Positions 16,294 to 24,969 are shown, numbered from the stretch's first letter. The stretch: DNA of 64,000 nucleotides from Persebacter sp965221835 (GCA_965221835.1 OZ244916.1:1920336-1984335), one strand, 5' to 3'. Made by a program: numbers and translations. Notes: generated from the letters alone by a model not told the origin.

Positions 16294-17201
16294 GTTTTTT
16301 CGCTTTCGTCAAAATGTATGCGGGCGTTTTCGCGCGCGGAATGTGTATGGGCGCGGCGGATTTGGTGCCGGGCGTGTCGGGCGGCACGGTCGCATTTATC
16401 ACCGGCATTTACGCGCGTTTGCTGGCGGCACTCGCTGCTTTCGCGTCCCGCCCGATGTTGCAAGATGCGTTCGCTTTTCGGGTGTCGGCGGCGTGGCGGC
16501 GTGGCGATTGCACATTTTTGGCGGCACTCGGGGCGGGCGTTGTTTGCGCGGTATTTTCACTCGGCGGCGTTTTGCATTATTTGTTGGAGACGCGCGCGCA
16601 TTTGTTGTTGGCGTTTTTTTGCGGTCTGGTACCGGCATCGGCGATGATTGCGGCGCGACGATTGCGCGCGCCCGCACCGCAACATTTTACCGGATTTATA
16701 TTGGGCGCATTTTTGGGTTTTGCGGCGGCGACTTTTCCTGCGCCGGTGTTCGCGCCGTCCGCTGCGGCGTTTTTTGTCGGCGGTGCAATTGCGATTTGCG
16801 CGATGTTGTTGCCCGGCATTTCCGGCAGTTATATTTTGCTTGTCGTCGGTTTGTATGCGCCGGTGATAAATGCATTGCATTCGCGCGATTGGATGATTTT
16901 GTTTATTTTTGTCGGCGGCTGTCTTTTTGGATTATTGGCATTTGCGCGATTGTTAAATTTTTTGTTGCGGCGATTTCACGATGGCGTTCTCGCGTTGCTG
17001 ATTGGCGTTATGCTGGGCGCGATGCCGAAGTTGTGGCCGTGGAAAGAACACGCCGCGGGCGTTAAAATTATTTTGCAACCGAATGTAATGCCCGCCGCGT
17101 TCGCCGGCGACTCGCAAACCGGCGCGGTCGTTTTGCTGGCGGGCGGCGGCGCATTTTTGGTTGTCGCGCTATATCTGGCGGGGCGGCGGAAATCCGCGTG
17201 A
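16290..17201 (+). CDS. popT: DUF368 membrane protein, PopT-like undecaprenyl-phosphate translocase
   Basis: A 303-residue polytopic inner-membrane protein with about 8-9 hydrophobic segments. The DUF368 signature GMCMGAADLVPGVSGGTVAF appears near the N-terminus, and its internal echo ICAMLLPGISGSYILLVVG appears around residues 170-190, as expected for the duplicated fold. DUF368 proteins (PopT) have been shown in other bacteria to flip undecaprenyl phosphate back across the membrane for cell-wall synthesis. The assignment is by family. The start codon is fused to the leader peptide stop. The following gene starts at a GTG overlapping its stop. Confidence 0.88.
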   Translation: MSFFAFVKMYAGVFARGMCMGAADLVPGVSGGTVAFITGIYARLLAALAAFASRPMLQDAFAFRVSAAWRRGDCTFLAALGAGVVCAVFSLGGVLHYLLETRAHLLLAFFCGLVPASAMIAARRLRAPAPQHFTGFILGAFLGFAAATFPAPVFAPSAAAFFVGGAIAICAMLLPGISGSYILLVVGLYAPVINALHSRDWMILFIFVGGCLFGLLAFARLLNFLLRRFHDGVLALLIGVMLGAMPKLWPWKEHAAGVKIILQPNVMPAAFAGDSQTGAVVLLAGGGAFLVVALYLAGRRKSA

Positions 17202-18160
17202 ACAAAATCGCCGCCGCTGTGCAAGACGGTGTTCGCGAAAGCGTACGAATTTATTGGACGCTTCTTCGCATTTCTCTTCCGCTATTAGTTGCGATTCGTT
17301 TTTTGGACGAACATTTTAATTTGGTCGCGCATGTCGGCGAATGGCTTGCGCCGCCGATGGCGTGGGCGGATTTGCCGGGGCAGGCGGGAATCGTTTGGGC
17401 GACGGCGATTTTTTTGCAATTGTATGCGGCGATGTTGGTGTTGGCGGCGTTGTGGACGCAGTTGGATCTTACCGCCGCACAGGCGACGACATTGGCGGCG
17501 ATGATTCTTACCGCGCATGCGTTGCCGGTGGAACTTCGCATCGTGCAAAAAGCCGGGGCGCAAATGCGCGCGATGTTGCTTTTGCGTTTTGGCGGCGCGT
17601 TGGCGTTGGGCGCGATTCTCGCCGCGATTTACAAGGCGGGCGGATGGTTGCAAACGCCCGCGACTTTGCATTTTGCGCCGCCGCCGCAAACGGGCGGATG
17701 GGGCGCGTGGGCGGTATCGCAAGCGAAAAACTGGGCGCTGATTTACGCGGTCATTCTCGCGCTGGTACTTTTTATTAAAATATTAAAGGCGACTCGCGCC
17801 GAAAATATGTTGGCGACTTTGCTGTCGCCGCTTTTGCAAAAAATGGGAATCGGCGCGAACGCGACGGTGCCGACTTTGGTCGGAATGACTTTGGGATTGT
17901 CGTACGGCGGCGCGATTCTCATAGACGAATCACGGCGCGGCGACATCAATCGCCGCGATATGCTTTGCGTTCTCGCGCTTTTGTGTTTGTGTCATTCGGT
18001 GATAGAAGACACGCTGGCGATGTTGCTGGTCGGCGCACACATTTCCGGCGTTTTGTTCGCCCGCCTCATTTTCGCCTGCGCAGTCATGTTCATTTTCGCG
18101 CAAATCGTCCGCCGAATGTCGGACGCGACATTAACAAAATGGCTGCTGGTGGCGCGGTGA
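17198..18160 (+). CDS. Nucleoside-recognition (Gate) domain membrane protein
   Basis: A 320-residue integral membrane protein with about 7-8 hydrophobic segments. The pattern with GATE-like blocks (TAHALPVELRIVQKAG, VPTLVGMTLGLSYGGAILID and LLCLCHSVIEDTLAM) fits the nucleoside-recognition family also seen in spore-maturation and YjiH-type proteins. Substrate is unknown. The GTG start at 17198 overlaps the popT-like stop, so the two are probably one operon. Its last 107 bp are repeated at 20738-20844, where the copy ends with a one-codon deletion and TAA instead of TGA. Confidence 0.75.
   Translation: MNKIAAAVQDGVRESVRIYWTLLRISLPLLVAIRFLDEHFNLVAHVGEWLAPPMAWADLPGQAGIVWATAIFLQLYAAMLVLAALWTQLDLTAAQATTLAAMILTAHALPVELRIVQKAGAQMRAMLLLRFGGALALGAILAAIYKAGGWLQTPATLHFAPPPQTGGWGAWAVSQAKNWALIYAVILALVLFIKILKATRAENMLATLLSPLLQKMGIGANATVPTLVGMTLGLSYGGAILIDESRRGDINRRDMLCVLALLCLCHSVIEDTLAMLLVGAHISGVLFARLIFACAVMFIFAQIVRRMSDATLTKWLLVAR
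18043..18149 (+). repeat. Direct repeat, intact-gene copy (3' end of the nucleoside-recognition gene)
   Basis: These 107 bp match 20738-20844 exactly. This copy completes the gene with WLLVAR-TGA. The other copy would end WLLAR-TAA. The two copies bracket cytochrome c, DUF779 and the aldehyde dehydrogenase. Confidence 0.9.
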
Positions 18161-18177
18161 TTGGTTTACATGTAAAA

Positions 18178-18612
18178 ATGAAAATTTTCGCCGTTGCGGT
18201 TTGCATCGCGCTGGCTGGCGCGGTTTTGTTTTGGCGTTTTTCGGCGGCGCATTCGGCGCGGTGGTATTCGCCCGAACAGGCGCGCGCGGGAAGGATTTTG
18301 TACGACGCGCATTGTTTGTCGTGCCACGGCGCGAACGGCGCGGGAGACGCGAACTGGCGCGTACGCGGCGCGGACGGCGCGTTTCCGCCGCCGCCATTAA
18401 ACGGAACGGCGCACACATGGCATCACAATCTCGCGGTTTTGCGGCGGACGATAAAACGCGGCGGCATTCCGTTCGGCGGCAAAATGCCCGCTTTCGGCGA
18501 AATATTGGATGCCGAAGAAAGCGATTCCGTCATCGCCTACATCCAAAGTTTGTGGTCCGAAGAGACATACCAAATTTGGAAGGAACAGGTGCAAAACCGC
18601 GCCGCACGGTAG
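18178..18612 (+). CDS. Membrane-anchored or secreted monohaem cytochrome c
   Basis: A 144-residue class I c-type cytochrome. An N-terminal hydrophobic segment (about residues 3-20) exports or anchors it. The haem site is C46-L-S-C49-H50, and the distal axial ligand is probably M103 in FGGKMPAFGE. It should carry electrons in the periplasm. A 12-bp palindrome TTTACATGTAAA lies just before the ATG. The gene directly follows the duplicated end of the nucleoside-recognition gene and may be the first gene of an inserted module. An in-frame GTG at 18157 is a less likely start. Confidence 0.88.
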   Translation: MKIFAVAVCIALAGAVLFWRFSAAHSARWYSPEQARAGRILYDAHCLSCHGANGAGDANWRVRGADGAFPPPPLNGTAHTWHHNLAVLRRTIKRGGIPFGGKMPAFGEILDAEESDSVIAYIQSLWSEETYQIWKEQVQNRAAR

Positions 18613-18674
18613 ACGCGGTTGAATAACAATCCGTCACCGCCGACTGGTTGCGCAAACGGCGGCGATGTGCCGCG

Positions 18675-19031
18675 CTATTTGTTTAAGGCGGCGTTTTCCT
18701 CTTCCGTCAATAGCCGGGAGCGGATCATAAACCTTAATCCGAGGGGGATTTCCAGGGAAAAACTCGCGCCCCGCCCTTCGGTAATATCAATCGTCAAATG
18801 CGTGTGCTTCCAATATTCAAACTGGTCGCTGCTCATGTAAAAATTGACGCCCTCAACATTTCCCATCAAAATATCGCTGTCGTCCAAATACATGTCGCCT
18901 TTGCAAAGCAACATGGGGGAGGAGCCATCGCAACAGCCGCCGCTTTGGTGGAAGATAAGTTCGCCGTGTCCGGATTTCAGTTTTTGTACGACTTCCGTCG
19001 CCGCCGCCGTAATGGCAATCCTTTCGTGCAT
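18675..19031 (-). CDS. DUF779 protein, partner of the aldehyde dehydrogenase
   Basis: A 118-residue protein of the DUF779 family, marked by ELIFHQSGGCCDGSSPMLL with the adjacent Cys33-Cys34, YLDDSDILMG and YMSSDQFEYWKHTHLTIDIT. Genes of this family are regularly found next to AcoD/ExaC-type aldehyde dehydrogenases, as here. The biochemical role is not established. It lies 27 bp downstream of the dehydrogenase on the same strand and is probably co-transcribed. Confidence 0.9.
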   Translation of the reverse strand: MHERIAITAAATEVVQKLKSGHGELIFHQSGGCCDGSSPMLLCKGDMYLDDSDILMGNVEGVNFYMSSDQFEYWKHTHLTIDITEGRGASFSLEIPLGLRFMIRSRLLTEEENAALNK

Positions 19032-19058
19032 GACAAGTCCGCCGCGATTCCGCGTGTT

Positions 19059-20555
19059 TTAGAAAAACCCCAGTTTGTTTTTGTCAAATGACACCAGCAT
19101 GTTTTTGTTCTGCCGGTAGTGGTTCAGCATCATCAGGTGCGTTTCGCGCCCGAAGCCGGATTTTTTGTAGCCGCCGAAAGGCGCATGCGCCGGATATGCG
19201 TGAAAGCAATTGACCCAGACCCGTCCCGCCTTAATCGCCCGCGGAATTTGGTACATTTGGTGCGCGTCCCGCGTCCAAACTCCCGCTCCCAAGCCGTAGA
19301 GCGTGTCGTTGGCGATTTCCAGCGCCTCCGCCTCGTCCTTGAATTTGGTAACGCATACCACCGGTCCGAATATTTCCTCTTGAAACACGCGCATTTTGTT
19401 GTGTCCCTCCAAAATGGTCGGCTTGATGTAATATCCGCCGCCCATCGCGCCTGCGGTGTTGGCTTCGCCTCCGGCGAGCACTTTCGCGCCCTCTTCTATT
19501 CCGATTTGCAGATAGGATTTGATTTTTTCGTACTGGTCGTTGGACGCCTGCGCCCCCACCATCGTGTTGATGTCGTAGGGATCGCCTTGCACAATGGCGT
19601 TTGTCCGCTGCACGACGCGCGCCATAAATTTGTCATAAATATCTTCCTGCACGAGAAGCCGGGACGGGCATGTGCAAACTTCGCCCTGATTAAAGGCGAA
19701 CAGCACCGCCCCCTCCACCGCCTTGTCCAAAAACGCGTCGTCTTCGGCCATCACGCTGCTGAAAAATATGTTCGGCGACTTTCCGCCCAACTCCATCGTC
19801 ACCGGATTTAGATTTTTGGATGCGTATTGCATAATGAGTTGCCCGGTCGTCGTTTCGCCGGTGAAGGCAACTTTGTCCACTTTCGGGCTGGAGGCGAGCG
19901 GTTTGCCCGCTTCGGGACCGAATCCGTGAATCACATTCACCACGCCGGGCGGAAAAATGTCGGCGATTTTTTCCATCAGCAAAGTAGCGGAGGACGGCGT
20001 TTGTTCGGCGGGTTTCAGCACGACGCAGTTGCCCGCCGCCAGCGCGGGAGGCAGTTTCCACGACAGCATTAGCAGCGGAAAATTCCATGGAATAATTTGT
20101 GCGGCAACGCCGATTGGCTCCTTGATGTCCAAGGAAAGCGTGTTGGCGTCCAGTTCGGTTGCGCATCCTTGTTCCGCCCGAATCACGGACGCGAAATAAC
20201 GCCAATGATCTACAGCCAGCGGAATGTCGGCGTTCAATGTTTCGCGGATGGGTTTGCCGTTGTCGCAGGTGTCGGTCAGGGCGAATTCTTCCAGATTTTG
20301 CTCTATCGCGTCCGCGACTTTGTTTAGCAGGGACGCGCGGTGCGCGGCGGAAGTCGCGCCCCATTCGGCTTTCGCCGCATTCGCCGCGTTGACGGCGTTT
20401 TCCACATCCTTTTCGTTGGAACGGGGATACTGCGCGATAACGCTTTTGTCAATCGGCGAAGTATTCTCAAAATATTCGCCGTCTACCGGCGGCGTAAATT
20501 TCCCGTTAATGAAATTTCCGTATTTTTCCTTAAATTTCGGTTTAGCGTAGCCCAT
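19059..20555 (-). CDS. aldB: NAD(P)-dependent aldehyde dehydrogenase, AldB/AcoD type
   Basis: A 498-residue aldehyde dehydrogenase that oxidises acetaldehyde or related aldehydes to acids. Core motifs: IPWNFPLLMLSWKLPPALA, VAFTGETTTGQLIM, the general base in MELGGKSPNIFF, and the nucleophile Cys in FNQGEVCTCPSR. The C-terminus PFGGYKKSGFGRETH is that of the AcoD/ExaC subfamily and fits the DUF779 neighbour. It has a strong Shine-Dalgarno (AGAGGAGG) and TATAAT at 20602-20597, unlike the leaderless pattern around it. Together with the flanking direct repeats this suggests acquisition as a module. Confidence 0.95.
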   Translation of the reverse strand: MGYAKPKFKEKYGNFINGKFTPPVDGEYFENTSPIDKSVIAQYPRSNEKDVENAVNAANAAKAEWGATSAAHRASLLNKVADAIEQNLEEFALTDTCDNGKPIRETLNADIPLAVDHWRYFASVIRAEQGCATELDANTLSLDIKEPIGVAAQIIPWNFPLLMLSWKLPPALAAGNCVVLKPAEQTPSSATLLMEKIADIFPPGVVNVIHGFGPEAGKPLASSPKVDKVAFTGETTTGQLIMQYASKNLNPVTMELGGKSPNIFFSSVMAEDDAFLDKAVEGAVLFAFNQGEVCTCPSRLLVQEDIYDKFMARVVQRTNAIVQGDPYDINTMVGAQASNDQYEKIKSYLQIGIEEGAKVLAGGEANTAGAMGGGYYIKPTILEGHNKMRVFQEEIFGPVVCVTKFKDEAEALEIANDTLYGLGAGVWTRDAHQMYQIPRAIKAGRVWVNCFHAYPAHAPFGGYKKSGFGRETHLMMLNHYRQNKNMLVSFDKNKLGFF

Positions 20556-20874
20556 AACAATTTCCTCCTCTGTATCAATAAATAATTACCACTTGGATTA
20601 TACCGCATTTTTTCTCGTTGTCAAGTTTTTATTCATTTATTTTGCATTTTTTTTCGGCGGACAAAATCATCGCGCACCATCGCACATCGGCGGCGTATGG
20701 TTGCCGACCCCGGATTTTTCCTCCGGAGGCGGAAAAATTCCGGCGTTTTGTTCGCCCGCCTCATTTTCGCCTGCGCAGTCATGTTCATTTTCGCGCAAAT
20801 CGTCCGCCGAATGTCGGACGCGACATTAACAAAATGGCTGCTGGCGCGGTAACGTTGCGGCGTTAATTCCGCGA
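20556..20874. other. Intergenic junction with the displaced copy of a gene 3' end
   Basis: It contains the ALDH promoter (TATAAT at 20602-20597), an imperfect palindrome (20710-20721 with 20731-20743) and the 107-bp copy 20738-20844 of the nucleoside-recognition gene's 3' end. This copy still keeps an in-frame stop (TAA). It ends 30 bp before the restriction-nuclease fragment. No independent gene is visible. Confidence 0.8.
20738..20844 (+). repeat. Direct repeat, displaced copy of the nucleoside-recognition gene 3' end
   Basis: Exact 107-bp match to 18043-18149. After it, the copy lacks three bases relative to the intact gene and closes with TAA. It is not attached to an upstream coding part. 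An imperfect palindrome overlaps its left edge. Confidence 0.9.
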
Positions 20875-21652
20875 TTATCGCGCGCGCAAAAAATCTTTGT
20901 GTTTGCGTTTGAATTTGCGGAGGGCGGTGCCGCAGACGGCGACTTGTTTCGCCCATTGTTCGGACGGCGCGATTTTTTCCTGCAACAGGCGCAAAGTTTT
21001 TTCTTTGAACATCCAAAACTTCGCCGAAATATAATGTTTGGGATCGCGGCGCACTTCTATTTCGCCGAGCGTGGAATCGGTATAAAACACCGTTTTTTGT
21101 TCGGAAGTTTGCGCCGCGGTGCGGGCGATGGAGTTTTTGACGGCGACCGCCTCGCTCAGAACGCGGACGACATCCTCGGCGGCGAATACATGATAAACGC
21201 CGCCATGCAATATTGTCAGATAATCGACTTCGTTGCCGTTAAAAAACGCCTTCTGAAAAAAACGCGCGGCGGCGGTGCGGCGAATCCAGCCGGTTCTTCA
21301 GCGCGATCATTCGCGGGCGCAATGCCTTTTTATAAGTCGCCTTGTTTGCGGCGTATTCCGCATATTCGGCGGGATGACAGCGCAAACAATCGGCGAGCAA
21401 TTCGCCGATTCCGTTCATCGCGGCGAAACCGAAATCCTCTGCAAAGCGGTTTTCTTTGTACATAAAAATCTGCCATTTAAGTTTGCCGCTTTTGACGGAA
21501 TGCGCGTCGCCGTTCAAATCAATGACATCTTTTTTCGCGTGCGGATTGTTTTGATAGTCGTCGGGAAGCCCGATTAGTTCTGCGAAACGGCGGGCGTCCG
21601 CATGTCCTTGCGCCCGCACATTGCGCGCATTTTCCGCCGTCATTCGGTTCAT
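20875..21652 (-). pseudogene. Type II restriction endonuclease candidate, split by a one-base frameshift
   Basis: Two frames join into one ~258-residue protein if one T is removed from a seven-T run (minus strand, near 21265-21271). The N-terminal part starts at ATG 21652, overlapping the methyltransferase stop (ATGA), with text such as DARRFAELIGLPDDYQNNPH and GDAHSVKSGKLKWQIFMYKE. It runs out at 21239. The C-terminal part, including ISAKFWMFKEKTLRLLQEKI, continues in the next frame to 20875. The position after a DNA methyltransferase implies its cognate nuclease. No catalytic motif is certain and the target is unknown. It may be inactive, phase-variable, or a base-call error. Confidence 0.65.
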
Positions 21653-22683
21653 AGCGGATCCTTCACAATTAAAATTTCGTGCGATTGTTTGACATGATTT
21701 GTCGCGCCGTTTAATCCGTTGATGCGGTTGAATCCGATTCGCGTTTCGCCTTGTCCGAGGGTGTATTGCCACGACACTTTGACGATGCGAAAATCGCGGT
21801 ACCATTCGCGCACCGCCGAACAATCGTTATATGACAAAATCCAGCCGCCCGCATGCGCGCGCAAAATGTCGCGCAGTTTTTCGTGCGGAAAACCGTCGTG
21901 ATGCACCGGAAAGTTGCGTTGCGGATAAATGCCGCGAAACATTTTGCTGTCGCCGTCCAAAAAATACGGCGGGTCGCAATACAAAAAATCTTGCGGATGT
22001 TGCGCAATCGCTGCCGCAAAATCGGCGCATTCCACGCGAAAATTTCCCGGACGAAAATCACGCACTTTTTCCAGCATGCGAAAATAACGCGCCGGTTCCT
22101 CGTAAATTTTGCTCATCCAGCCGAGAAAACCCGGACCGTACGAAAGATTGTGATTGAAATAATAATTGACCGCGAGTTGTTTTTTGCCGAGACGTTTTTC
22201 GTCTTTCCAGTGCGCGCGCAACTCTTCCTTAATGCGCGCATAGTTTTCGCGGGTCGGCGCGATTTTCGCCAGCGCATCATACAACGGTTTCGGATGCGCG
22301 GTTTGATACTGCCAATAGTTCGCCAGAATATCAAAAATGTCGTAGGCAAAAACTTCCATTCCGAGTTCGCGCGCGCATGCGATTTCTACCGAACCGCCGC
22401 CCAAAAACGGCGAAACAAGACGCGAAACATTCGCCGGAAGTTGGGAAAGCACATGTCCCACCGCCAAACTTTTGCCGCCCGCATAGCGCAACGGCGAACC
22501 GATATATCGTTTATAGGCGCGCCTGTCGCCGCGCAGTTCCGATAAAAATCGCGCCCGCCCGTCCGCATTCGTTTGCATTTCAGCCGGCGTAATATATTCG
22601 CGCGGAACAAACGATGTCGCGCCGCCGTTTTTTATCCGAAGTTGGAGTTGCGGTTCGGCGCAGGTTGATAATTTTGGACGCAT
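21649..22683 (-). CDS. DNA adenine-N6 methyltransferase, D12 (Dam-like) class
   Basis: A 344-residue modification enzyme. Motif order is that of the alpha/D12 class: SPLRYAGGKSLAVGHV (motif X, about residues 64-78), LVSPFLGGGSVEIA (motif I, about 89-102), then FLYCDPPYFL (motif IV, about 232-241). It should protect host DNA by N6-adenine methylation at an unknown site. The stop overlaps the start of the frameshifted nuclease, as in a type II system. The Met at 22683 follows a TATAAT by 9 nt. Frames further upstream overlap the -10 and terminator. Confidence 0.88.
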   Translation of the reverse strand: MRPKLSTCAEPQLQLRIKNGGATSFVPREYITPAEMQTNADGRARFLSELRGDRRAYKRYIGSPLRYAGGKSLAVGHVLSQLPANVSRLVSPFLGGGSVEIACARELGMEVFAYDIFDILANYWQYQTAHPKPLYDALAKIAPTRENYARIKEELRAHWKDEKRLGKKQLAVNYYFNHNLSYGPGFLGWMSKIYEEPARYFRMLEKVRDFRPGNFRVECADFAAAIAQHPQDFLYCDPPYFLDGDSKMFRGIYPQRNFPVHHDGFPHEKLRDILRAHAGGWILSYNDCSAVREWYRDFRIVKVSWQYTLGQGETRIGFNRINGLNGATNHVKQSHEILIVKDPL

Positions 22684-22692
22684 CTTTTGGAT

Positions 22693-22698
22693 ATTATA
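22693..22698 (-). promoter_or_regulatory. -10 hexamer for the D12 methyltransferase
   Basis: TATAAT on the minus strand, 9 nt before the ATG at 22683. The mRNA leader would be only a few bases long. Confidence 0.55.
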
Positions 22699-22747
22699 AC
22701 AACCATCGGCGTTTTTGCATGCGGCGCAAATCCGATAAATTTGCAAT

Positions 22748-22786
22748 AAAAAACGCCCGCACAATTTTGTCGCGCGGGCGTTTTTT
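22748..22786 (-). terminator. Intrinsic terminator after xsc
   Basis: A 13-bp near-perfect stem AAAAAACGCCCGC / GCGGGCGTTTTTT with a 13-nt loop. It ends the xsc transcript 13 nt after its stop codon and separates it from the restriction-modification genes. Confidence 0.85.
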
Positions 22787-22798
22787 GTACGAGATTTC

Positions 22799-24541
22799 TT
22801 AAACGAAATCTTTGTACTTCGGCAACATGCGTACGGGTTTTTTGAGGGCGTCGCGGCGGAAGGGGTCGCCTAATTCGCGGCTGACCATTAATTCCAGAAT
22901 GGTGGTTTTGCCTTGTTTTTGTGCGGCGCACGCTTTTGCCAGTGCTTCGCCGACTTCTTCTTTTTTCTCTATGCGGATTCCTTCGGCGCCCATTGCGCGG
23001 GCGATAGCGGAAAAATCCGCCGTCTGCGGTGTGTCCAGATTGACGCCCAAAAACCGGCGTCCGTAAAAATCTACCTGATTCTTTTTTTCCGCGCCCCATT
23101 GCCGGTTGTTGAAAACGACTGCCGTCACCGGAATATTTTCGCGGACGCATGTGAGAATTTCGCCGAAACTCATTCCCCATGCGCCGTCGCCGATATACGC
23201 CACTGCCGCCCGTTCCGGTGCGGCGAGTTTTGCGCCGATAATTGTCGGAAATGCATAACCGCAGTTGCCGAAACTCATTGCCGCAAAAAAACTGCGCGGA
23301 CGGCGAAAACGCAAATAACTGTTGGACACCGAACAAATGTTGCCGATGTCGGTGGATACCATCGCGTCTTCGGGCAACGCTTTTTCCAGTTCGCGCAATG
23401 CACCGCGCGGATGCATTTCGCCATCACGCATTACTTCGCGGCTCCATTCGTCTTTTTCGTGCGCCCATTCGTCCAGTTCCGATTCCCACGCCGCTTTTTC
23501 GTCGGCGATAATTTTGCGCCGCGAATCGCCGCCGCCGCCATTCATGTTTTGCAATCGCGCGAGAATTGCGATTGCTGCGGCGCGCGCATCTCCGCAAATT
23601 CCGACCGCCGCCGGACGGGTGAGTCCGAGCATCCGATGATCGGAATCGACTTGAATCAGTTTCGCGTTTTTCGGCCAATATTCCATTCCGTATTGCGGCA
23701 AAGTACCGAACGGCCCGAGTCGCGAACCGAGTGCGAGAACGACATCGGCGCGCGCGAGAAGTTTCATTCCCGCTTTGGATCCCTGATAGCCGAGCGGTCC
23801 CGCCCACAGCGGATGATCGCAGGGGAAGGAATCGTTATGCAAATAACTGTTCACCACCGCCGCATTGAGTTTTTCGGCGAGGGCGGCGCATTCTTTTACG
23901 CCGTCCGCAAAAATCACGCCGCCGCCGGCGACAATTACCGGAAATTTGGCGTTTGCCAGCAGTTCCGCCGCCTGTCGCAAGGCGTCTTCGTCTCCGGCGC
24001 CTTGCGAAATTTTGCGCGGGACGGGAATGTCGTAATCGGAATCGCCGTAAAAATAATCGCGCGGGATATTTAACTGCGCCGGTCCGCGTTCCGCCGCCGC
24101 ATATTCCAGACACCGCCCTGCAAGTTCTGCGATGCGTTCCGGGCGCGCGACATGCGTTTGGAACTTGGTAATTTTGGAAAAAATCGGCATTTGTTCGGTT
24201 TCCTGAAAGCCGCCGAGTCCCATTCCCATACTGCCGGTTTCGGGCGTGATGGCGAGGACGGGCGAGTGCGCCCAATAAGCGGCGGCGATGGCGGTGACGA
24301 AGTTGGTAATGCCCGGTCCGTTTTGGGCGATGCATACCCCGTGCCGTCCGGAAGCGCGAGAATAGCCGTCCGCCATGTGTGCAGCACCTTGTTCGTGAAC
24401 GGTCGGCACGAATCGGATTCCGGCGGCGGGAAAAATATCCAGCGCGTCCATATATGCCGAGCCGACAATGCCGAAAACATCGCGGACATCGTAGGCGGCG
24501 AGGGTTTCCACAAGCGCTTCACTGGGGGTCATTCGGGGCAT
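22799..24541 (-). CDS. xsc: Sulfoacetaldehyde acetyltransferase (ThDP-dependent)
   Basis: A 580-residue thiamine-diphosphate enzyme that converts sulfoacetaldehyde and phosphate to acetyl phosphate and sulfite, the key step of taurine and other C2-sulfonate use. It has the three domains of the family. The pattern HEQGAAHMADGYSRASGRHG, QNGPGITNFVTAI and GGFQETEQMPIF is much closer to Xsc than to acetolactate synthase. The ThDP motif runs from YIGDGAWGMSFGEIL to VFNN. The start at 24541 has the Shine-Dalgarno AAGGAGAAAA. Phosphotransacetylase, often adjacent, is not here. A TauE-type exporter at 30 kb could remove sulfite. Confidence 0.88.
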   Translation of the reverse strand: MPRMTPSEALVETLAAYDVRDVFGIVGSAYMDALDIFPAAGIRFVPTVHEQGAAHMADGYSRASGRHGVCIAQNGPGITNFVTAIAAAYWAHSPVLAITPETGSMGMGLGGFQETEQMPIFSKITKFQTHVARPERIAELAGRCLEYAAAERGPAQLNIPRDYFYGDSDYDIPVPRKISQGAGDEDALRQAAELLANAKFPVIVAGGGVIFADGVKECAALAEKLNAAVVNSYLHNDSFPCDHPLWAGPLGYQGSKAGMKLLARADVVLALGSRLGPFGTLPQYGMEYWPKNAKLIQVDSDHRMLGLTRPAAVGICGDARAAAIAILARLQNMNGGGGDSRRKIIADEKAAWESELDEWAHEKDEWSREVMRDGEMHPRGALRELEKALPEDAMVSTDIGNICSVSNSYLRFRRPRSFFAAMSFGNCGYAFPTIIGAKLAAPERAAVAYIGDGAWGMSFGEILTCVRENIPVTAVVFNNRQWGAEKKNQVDFYGRRFLGVNLDTPQTADFSAIARAMGAEGIRIEKKEEVGEALAKACAAQKQGKTTILELMVSRELGDPFRRDALKKPVRMLPKYKDFV

Positions 24542-24670
24542 GATTTTCTCCTTTTGATAAAATAAAATAAGGAATCGGATTATAACAAATTTTGCGGAAT
24601 GCGGCAATTTTTCGCCCGCAACGGATTCCGTTTTCGGCGCGGAAATTTTGGCGCGGCGGCGAAAATTCGC

Positions 24671-24676
24671 TATACT
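24671..24676 (+). promoter_or_regulatory. -10 hexamer of the first small coiled-coil gene
   Basis: TATACT lies within a ~30-bp segment (GGCGGCGAAAATTCGCTATACTTG and flanks) that is repeated before the next gene, with TATACT at 24990-24995. The promoter has therefore been duplicated with the gene. Confidence 0.55.
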
Positions 24677-24717
24677 TGTACAAACTTGTACAAAACAGCA
24701 CCCGAAAGGAGTAAAGA

Positions 24718-24969
24718 ATGGAACTGGACATAATTTTTACCATAGGAACGGTCATTGCGGCGGCGTCTGTGTTGGTGGCGGTCATCAGCGGTTTGCGGGC
24801 GGATATGTGCGATATGCGGGCGGATATGCGCGATATGCGGACTGACATTCGGGCGATACAAACGGAAATGCACGCAAATGCCGCCGCCATCGGCGAATTC
24901 CGCGGATTGCTGACCGCCCACATCACGGGGCATTCGCATTCCGTTTCCGAAATCGCCGCGAAAGAATAA
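24718..24969 (+). CDS. Small membrane-anchored coiled-coil protein, paralogue 1
   Basis: An 83-residue protein. Residues about 4-24 form one membrane helix. A heptad-like stretch follows, in which near-identical units recur (RADMCDM, RADMRDM, RTDIRAI). The C-terminus LLTAHITGHSH is shared with the next gene. Shine-Dalgarno AAAGGAG precedes the ATG. The two genes are tandem paralogues of equal length. Function is unknown. A short membrane-plus-coiled-coil layout suggests a scaffold or regulator of a membrane complex, but this is inference. Confidence 0.7.
   Translation: MELDIIFTIGTVIAAASVLVAVISGLRADMCDMRADMRDMRTDIRAIQTEMHANAAAIGEFRGLLTAHITGHSHSVSEIAAKE

Noticed and set aside
23242..24565. Several plus-strand frames opposite xsc
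   Set aside because: They are shadows of the xsc coding strand caused by its codon bias and show no family features.
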